NCBI GenBank assembly: GCA_029936815.1
Contig: JAPYRX010000003.1
Coordinates: 57,172-121,171, forward strand
Origin: Dehalococcoidia bacterium
GTDB taxonomy: Bacteria > Chloroflexota > Dehalococcoidia > Lucifugimonadales > GCA-002694895
DNA length: 64,000 nucleotides
Direction: 5' to 3'
Part shown: piece by piece, positions 58,797 through 64,000 of the stretch
Layout of the letters: the number at the start of each line of letters is the position of its first letter
Numbering within the stretch: position 1 is the first letter of the stretch
Position numbers and translations under genes: made by a program
The notes under the pieces: model-generated
Told to the model about the DNA's origin: nothing
The model's input: only the letters and a program-made list of their open reading frames with translations
Databases searched by the model: none

Positions 58797-59825
58797 TTAA
58801 CTATGTAAGAAATTGATTACATCGCCATCTTGGACTATATATTCTTTTCCATTACCCTTTACTTTGCCTTCTTTCTTACATTGGTTCCAAGATCCTAATT
58901 TTATAAATGTTTCATACTCTATTACTTCAGCTCTGATAAATCCTTTAGATATATCAGAATGAATTTTAGAAGAGGCTATTAGAGAATCATCTCCGGTTTG
59001 GATTTCCCAAGCTCTGATTTCTTGATCTCCTGCTGTTATAAATATAATTTTATCCATTGATTTGAAAAGCGATTGGATAACTTTATAATTTAAATTATTT
59101 TCAATATTTAAGCTTTCCCTGAACTCTGATGATTCTGATTCCGATAATTCACATAATTCTATTTCTAATTTGGAAGGATATATAAATTTATTTGCTATTT
59201 TATTTATTTCCTGATCATTCGATATTTCTATCATTTCAATGTCTGAATTCAGTAACACAAAAATTGGTTTAAGAGTTATTAAATTGTATCCAGTTAATTT
59301 TCTTATATCTCCTGCTTTAAATTCGAATGAATTTAAAGCATAACCACTATCTAAATGTTTTTTAAGATTATCAAGAAGCTCTAATTCAATTTTCACACCA
59401 TCCACTTCTTGTTTTGTTTTACCTTTTGTAGATTTTTGTCTTCTTTCAATCACATTTTCTATAATAATTGCATCTGATACAATTAATTCTGTTGTGATTT
59501 CATCAATATCTCTTGATATCTGAGCTGTGTTTTCTATATCGAAACACTTAATTACTAATAGTATTCCATATGATTTTTGGATTGATTCAATGCCTTTTAA
59601 TTCTGCACTTTTATTATTTAGAGTAAGAATATCTAATTCATTAAACGAAATTTCTGGGTAAGTTAATTTGTTATGCCCTAATAATTTCCCAATCTCTTCT
59701 AATCTTTCATCTTTTACTTTCAATGTGCAAATATCAGGTAAAGAATCTGTTTCCGAGATATTTAATAAAGATTTAAGAAAAGTTGACTTACCAGATTGAG
59801 GAAGTCCTAAAACTGAAATATTCAT
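58797..59825 (-). CDS. ychF: YchF-like Obg-family ATPase/GTPase
   Basis: VLGLPQSGKSTFLKSLL P-loop; C-term GDQEIRAWEIQTGDDSLIASSKIHSDISKGFIRAEVI...DGDVINF. Confidence 0.85.
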   Translation of the reverse strand: MNISVLGLPQSGKSTFLKSLLNISETDSLPDICTLKVKDERLEEIGKLLGHNKLTYPEISFNELDILTLNNKSAELKGIESIQKSYGILLVIKCFDIENTAQISRDIDEITTELIVSDAIIIENVIERRQKSTKGKTKQEVDGVKIELELLDNLKKHLDSGYALNSFEFKAGDIRKLTGYNLITLKPIFVLLNSDIEMIEISNDQEINKIANKFIYPSKLEIELCELSESESSEFRESLNIENNLNYKVIQSLFKSMDKIIFITAGDQEIRAWEIQTGDDSLIASSKIHSDISKGFIRAEVIEYETFIKLGSWNQCKKEGKVKGNGKEYIVQDGDVINFLHS

Positions 59826-59832
59826 ATAATTA

Positions 59833-61008
59833 TTATTTCAAAAGTTTGGCTATATTTTCGCCAACTATTTTATCTTCTCCTGTATTTAATGCCCATGGAA
59901 CCAATTTAATTATATTTTCCTCATGGTTTGATCCATTTCTTGTCCATATAGGAGTATCTAGAGATTTAAGTTTATCGACTAATTGTTCAGCTGAAATCCC
60001 AGTGATTTTCTCATCTATTTCTACTTTTACACCAAAAGGTTGGTTTCCAATTATATTGTCAATTATTTCTGCTTTTACTCCTGCAATATTTTGTAAAGGT
60101 GCAAGCATGACACTAGATTGTTGTTCTGCGAACGCTAATCTTTCTTCATGATTCATTGTAACCCATTCGTGAACAGCAACAGTTACACCTATTATTTCTT
60201 GCCGATCTACTTTCATTGGCCTGCCAATTCCTCTAATTCTTCTTCCTTCGTACCCGGTAAATGATTGGTTAGCAATTTTTTCAATCATTTCAGTTGATCC
60301 AAGAGCTAATCCAACAGATTGCGATGCTCCCATATATTTTGCGGCAACCACTTGTGCATCTGCACCCATACGTACATACTTGCCTAAAATATCTAAAGGA
60401 TAAATTTGTGCTGCAGCGTCAACTAGAACGTAAATATTATGCTTTTTTGCAATTTCTATTACTTTTTCTAAACTAAGAGGGTTAGTCATAATATTATTAC
60501 CGACCACAGTCCCTGGAGACATTTCATTAGCTACCCATACAACACCACATGTATTATCATTTATTGCATTTTCGAAATCTGACTCGGTGGCAGTACTCTC
60601 ATCTCCAAATTCCATTAGTTGAGCACCAGAAACTTCTACGCATCTATCGTACCAATATCTTTGGCATTTTTGGATTAATATTTCTCCTTTCATATTTGAA
60701 GTATTAGGAAGTTGTTCTATTAAGTTATCATCATTTCCTGCCATGAATGCAGCACCGGCTAGAGCTAAAGCTGCTCCAGCTCCAGATGTCACATAAGCAG
60801 AAGGAACATTACAATAGTCTGCAATTCTTTTTCCAACAACATCTTGTAGGTGCGGTAATGGTACATAAGCTGAATCAGCTTTATCCATAGCAGCTTTTAC
60901 TTTTTTGTTTGGGGTTGATCCACCAAGTAGAGTTACACTTCCTATTGCATTTATAATTGGGTTTGCACCCATTTCTTTATAAATTTCACCAAATATGTCA
61001 TCTGCCAT
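59833..61008 (-). CDS. SelA-like/aminotransferase class V-fold PLP enzyme
   Basis: NPIINAIGSVTLLGGSTPNKKVKAAM, VDAAAQIYPLDILGKYVRMGADAQVVAAKYMGASQSVGLALGS (Lys retained). Confidence 0.85.
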   Translation of the reverse strand: MADDIFGEIYKEMGANPIINAIGSVTLLGGSTPNKKVKAAMDKADSAYVPLPHLQDVVGKRIADYCNVPSAYVTSGAGAALALAGAAFMAGNDDNLIEQLPNTSNMKGEILIQKCQRYWYDRCVEVSGAQLMEFGDESTATESDFENAINDNTCGVVWVANEMSPGTVVGNNIMTNPLSLEKVIEIAKKHNIYVLVDAAAQIYPLDILGKYVRMGADAQVVAAKYMGASQSVGLALGSTEMIEKIANQSFTGYEGRRIRGIGRPMKVDRQEIIGVTVAVHEWVTMNHEERLAFAEQQSSVMLAPLQNIAGVKAEIIDNIIGNQPFGVKVEIDEKITGISAEQLVDKLKSLDTPIWTRNGSNHEENIIKLVPWALNTGEDKIVGENIAKLLK

Positions 61009-61031
61009 TGTATTATCCTATTTTATAAATA

Positions 61032-61071
61032 ATTTGATTAATAATTAATTGTTTATAATTATTAATCAAAT
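61032..61071. terminator. 16-bp perfect inverted repeat between metF and the SelA-like gene; terminator or operator
   Basis: ATTTGATTAATAATTA-N8-TAATTATTAATCAAAT. Confidence 0.4.
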
Positions 61072-61143
61072 CGAAGTAAAATTGAAGTCATTATTGTAAT
61101 CAATTATATCGATATAAACAAACATAAATTATTATCTTATATT

Positions 61144-62004
61144 TTAGTGTGAAATATTAAGATTATTTAAGACTTCTTTAACTGATCTTGTTTTGTTAAG
61201 CGAATAAAAATGAATTCCAGGAACATCATTTTCTAATAATGTATTTGTTTGCTCAGTTGCGAACTCAATACCAATTTTTATAGTTTCTTCATCATTGTCG
61301 ATAGATTTCTCAAGTTTTTGGTTTAATGATTCAGGTATTTTAGCTCCGCAAAGTTCTGTCAATCTACGAATTTGTTTTGTACTCCTGATTGGCATTATTG
61401 CTGGAATAATTGGTATCTCAATCCCCGATTTTATAGCTCTTTCTCTGTATCGAAAAAAATCATCATTATTAAAAAACAGTTGTGTGACTAAAAAATCTGT
61501 GCCTTTATCTTGTTTTAATTTAGTATGTTTCAAATCAATTTCAGAATTAATTGATTCAGGATGATCTTCAGGATAGCATGCTCCCGCTATACAAAAATCA
61601 TCAAATTGAGATTTTATAATTTCGATTAAATCTGTAGCATGTTTCAATTCTCCATTAAGCTCTGATTGATTTTCAGGCATATCTCCACGAAGAGCAATTA
61701 TATTTTCTATCCCTGAGTTTTTGAATTTACTTAATATTTCTATGATTTCTGATTTAGAATGGGCTAAACAAGTTAAATGAGACATTACTTCCGAATCATT
61801 ATTTTGTTTTGTATTTTTTGATATTTCCAGTGTTAATTTTCTTGTACTTCCTCCGGCGCCATAAGTAAAAGAAACAAAATCGGGATTATATTTAGATAGT
61901 TCTGCGATTGTTTTATGAAGGCTAGGCAAATTAATTTCATTCTTTGGAGGAAAAAATTCAAATGATAACGTTCTCTTTTTTTTTATAATATCAATAATTT
62001 TCAT
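61144..62004 (-). CDS. metF: Methylenetetrahydrofolate reductase
   Basis: RTLSFEFFPPKNE, FVSFTYGAGGSTR, IIALRGDMP, FLVTQLFFNNDDFFRY. Confidence 0.95.
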   Translation of the reverse strand: MKIIDIIKKKRTLSFEFFPPKNEINLPSLHKTIAELSKYNPDFVSFTYGAGGSTRKLTLEISKNTKQNNDSEVMSHLTCLAHSKSEIIEILSKFKNSGIENIIALRGDMPENQSELNGELKHATDLIEIIKSQFDDFCIAGACYPEDHPESINSEIDLKHTKLKQDKGTDFLVTQLFFNNDDFFRYRERAIKSGIEIPIIPAIMPIRSTKQIRRLTELCGAKIPESLNQKLEKSIDNDEETIKIGIEFATEQTNTLLENDVPGIHFYSLNKTRSVKEVLNNLNISH

Positions 62005-62034
62005 GATTTATTATTTTCGGGATTAATCAAATAA

Positions 62035-63516
62035 TTATATTTTAGGTTTTGAGTTTTGCCAGGGTTTCTCTAATTCTATAACTCTAGAAGCTTGGAGTAC
62101 TCCAACTTCATTTTCTTTTGCTCCAATAAGTTGTAATCCAACAGGCATATTATTTTTTGAGAATCCACTAGGAATACTTGCCCCTGGATGCCCCGTCCAA
62201 TTAAATAATGCTGTAAATTGTTTGCAAGCAAAATTCCAAGAGGAATAGTTTAAATTATTTTCAACATACTTATCTTCTTGAGTCATTTTCAAAATTTTTA
62301 ATTTTCCGTTTTCTACAATATGTTTTTCATTAATTTTATTCGCAGTAAATGCAATTGTAGGAGTTGCTATAAAATCATATTTTTTAAATATTGAAGATAT
62401 ATAGTCTCTTAATTCATATAATTTTGTTAGCGCTTGAATATATTGGTCTGAACTTATCTTTTTCCCACTTTCAATACTATTTCTTACATGAGGCATTAAT
62501 TTGGACGGATCTTCGTTATAAAAACTTTTATTATTCGAATAGTTAAGTGCAAGAGTTAAAATTGAATCTAATTCTTCATAATCATTGAGATTTATATCGA
62601 AATTAAGATCTTCTACAATTGCACCATGTTTTTCAAAAATCTTCATTGTATTTTTATTTATATCGACTACCTCAGGATCCACACTTCTACAATTTAAATT
62701 TGAGGACCATGCAATTTTTTTCCCTTTTATGCCGTTATCTATGTTTTTTAAAAAATCTGGAGCCGCAGTATTTATAGTTCCAGGTTCAGCTTCACTATGT
62801 GGTCCAGACATTGCTTGTAACAAAAGTGCACTATCTTTAACAAACCAACTCATTGGCCCCATGCAAGAATAATTAACTGGATGCCAACTCATTCTTCCAG
62901 AATGTCTTCTTGGAACGCGGCCTTGAGTTCCTTTTATTCCATAAATTCCAGAAAATGATGAAGGGATTCTAATAGATCCACCGCCATCTGACCCTTGTCC
63001 AAAAGGGTGAATTCCTGATGCTACTGCTGCTGCTGTCCCTCCGCTAGAACCTCCTGGAGTGTGATTTAAATTCCAAGGATTTCTACAATCATCTCCTAAT
63101 TTGTTTTCAGTGCTACCACTTGCTCCAAACTCAGGTACATTTGTTTTCCCAAGGATTATTCCATCTTCATATTTAATCCTTTCTACCCCTAATTGATCGG
63201 TATCTGATATATTATTCTCTAAAAATAAAGATCCTTTTGTAGTTCTATATCCTTTTACAGGTTCAAGATCTTTGATAGAAGTTGGCACTCCGCCGAGTAA
63301 TCCTATTTCTAAATTATTTTTGATTTTATCATCTACATTTTTTGCTGAGGATATTGCTAGTTCTTCAGTTATTGTTAGAAATGCATTAGTTTTATGATTC
63401 GTTTCTTTGATTTTGGCAAGTGCAAGTTTCGTTAATTCCAGAGAAGATATCTCTTTCTTTATAATTAACGATTTAAGTTCTATTGCAGATTTGTATAATA
63501 GATCAAATTTTCTCAT
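62035..63516 (-). CDS. Amidase (amidase signature family); start likely 63516
   Basis: GGVPTSIKDLEPVKGYRTTKGS, TPGGSSGGTAAAVASGIHPFGQGSDGGGSIRIP. Confidence 0.93.
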   Translation of the reverse strand: MRKFDLLYKSAIELKSLIIKKEISSLELTKLALAKIKETNHKTNAFLTITEELAISSAKNVDDKIKNNLEIGLLGGVPTSIKDLEPVKGYRTTKGSLFLENNISDTDQLGVERIKYEDGIILGKTNVPEFGASGSTENKLGDDCRNPWNLNHTPGGSSGGTAAAVASGIHPFGQGSDGGGSIRIPSSFSGIYGIKGTQGRVPRRHSGRMSWHPVNYSCMGPMSWFVKDSALLLQAMSGPHSEAEPGTINTAAPDFLKNIDNGIKGKKIAWSSNLNCRSVDPEVVDINKNTMKIFEKHGAIVEDLNFDINLNDYEELDSILTLALNYSNNKSFYNEDPSKLMPHVRNSIESGKKISSDQYIQALTKLYELRDYISSIFKKYDFIATPTIAFTANKINEKHIVENGKLKILKMTQEDKYVENNLNYSSWNFACKQFTALFNWTGHPGASIPSGFSKNNMPVGLQLIGAKENEVGVLQASRVIELEKPWQNSKPKI

Positions 63517-63523
63517 ATTTATA

Positions 63524-63988
63524 TTATATACTCCCTTCAAAATTTAATTGCTTCCAAGATTCATAAGCAATGATTGATACAGCATTTGATAAATTCAAAC
63601 TTCTACTGTTTTGAATCATTGGTAATTTAAATATATTATTTGTTGAAATAATATCAATAACACTTTTGTTTAAGCCTTTTGATTCAGGGCCAAACAATAT
63701 TGCATCATTTTTATTAAACTTAATATCTGTATACAATTTTTTGGTGTGAGCAGTAGTAGCTAATATTCTGTTTGGACGGATATCTTGGATAAATATTTCT
63801 AGTGTTTCGTGTACTTTTAACAGTACCAGATCGTGATAATCTAACCCAGCTCTAACTAAATTACGATTGTCTAAGTCGAACCCAAGTGGCTTTATCAGAT
63901 GTAGATAATAACCTGTGTTTGCACAAAGCCTTATGATATTGCCAGTGTTAGGGGGAATTTCTGGATTTACTAAAACTAAATGAATCAT
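63524..63988 (-). CDS. trmL: tRNA (cytidine(34)-2'-O)-methyltransferase, SpoU family
   Basis: VLVNPEIPPNTGNIIRLCANTGYYLHLIKPLGF, LFGPESKGL, IPM-type LPMIQNSRSLNLSNAVSIIAYE. Confidence 0.95.
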   Translation of the reverse strand: MIHLVLVNPEIPPNTGNIIRLCANTGYYLHLIKPLGFDLDNRNLVRAGLDYHDLVLLKVHETLEIFIQDIRPNRILATTAHTKKLYTDIKFNKNDAILFGPESKGLNKSVIDIISTNNIFKLPMIQNSRSLNLSNAVSIIAYESWKQLNFEGSI

Positions 63989-64000
63989 AAAATAATTTTA

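Noticed and set aside
50-63988. Many short antisense ORFs in the track (e.g. 4587..4928, 17990..18259, 20211..20498, 30045..30557, 51988..52257)
   Set aside because: They lie opposite well-supported genes, have no recognisable motifs and look like mirror-frame artefacts.
1-64000. CRISPR arrays, tRNA/rRNA genes, transposases
   Set aside because: No regular direct repeats, cloverleaf-like sequences or DDE/serine/tyrosine recombinase motifs were recognised by eye.

Overview
Very AT-rich, gene-dense bacterial chromosome segment, with about 65 supported CDSs on both strands and short intergenic gaps. No tRNA, rRNA, CRISPR array, IS element or prophage was recognised. The content suggests an oligotrophic heterotroph that scavenges organic nitrogen: several peptidases and deacylases (M19, M20, M55, S51, P1/DmpA, S15/CocE), two amidases, agmatinase, DDAH-like, D-threonine-aldolase-like and SelA-like enzymes, plus C1/folate genes (fhs, metF) and many MFS/DMT exporters. 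The GAAC-N4-GTTC SOS boxes and a Ddn-like (F420-type) protein suggest a Chloroflexi or other Gram-positive-type lineage; this taxonomic reading is inference only. Main points for follow-up: (1) a divergent FtsZ-like GTPase gene with a SOS-box-like dyad in its promoter, matching in core the 32-bp perfect palindrome upstream of umuDC in the same window; (2) a tightly packed yeiH / RdhA-like / PLP-protein cluster in which the PLP protein appears to lack its Schiff-base lysine; (3) a second apparent PLP pseudoenzyme, a degenerate D-threonine-aldolase paralog beside an intact copy, downstream of a TPP-riboswitch-controlled ThiV-like symporter; (4) two cupin genes, absent from the ORF track, each interrupted by a single in-frame TAG; (5) a phased GGCC array, spaced exactly 22 bp, ending at the start codon of an HTH gene; (6) a membrane-anchored protein with seven CX4C repeats, probably a beta-propeller. 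All family assignments come from reading motifs by eye; no searches were run.
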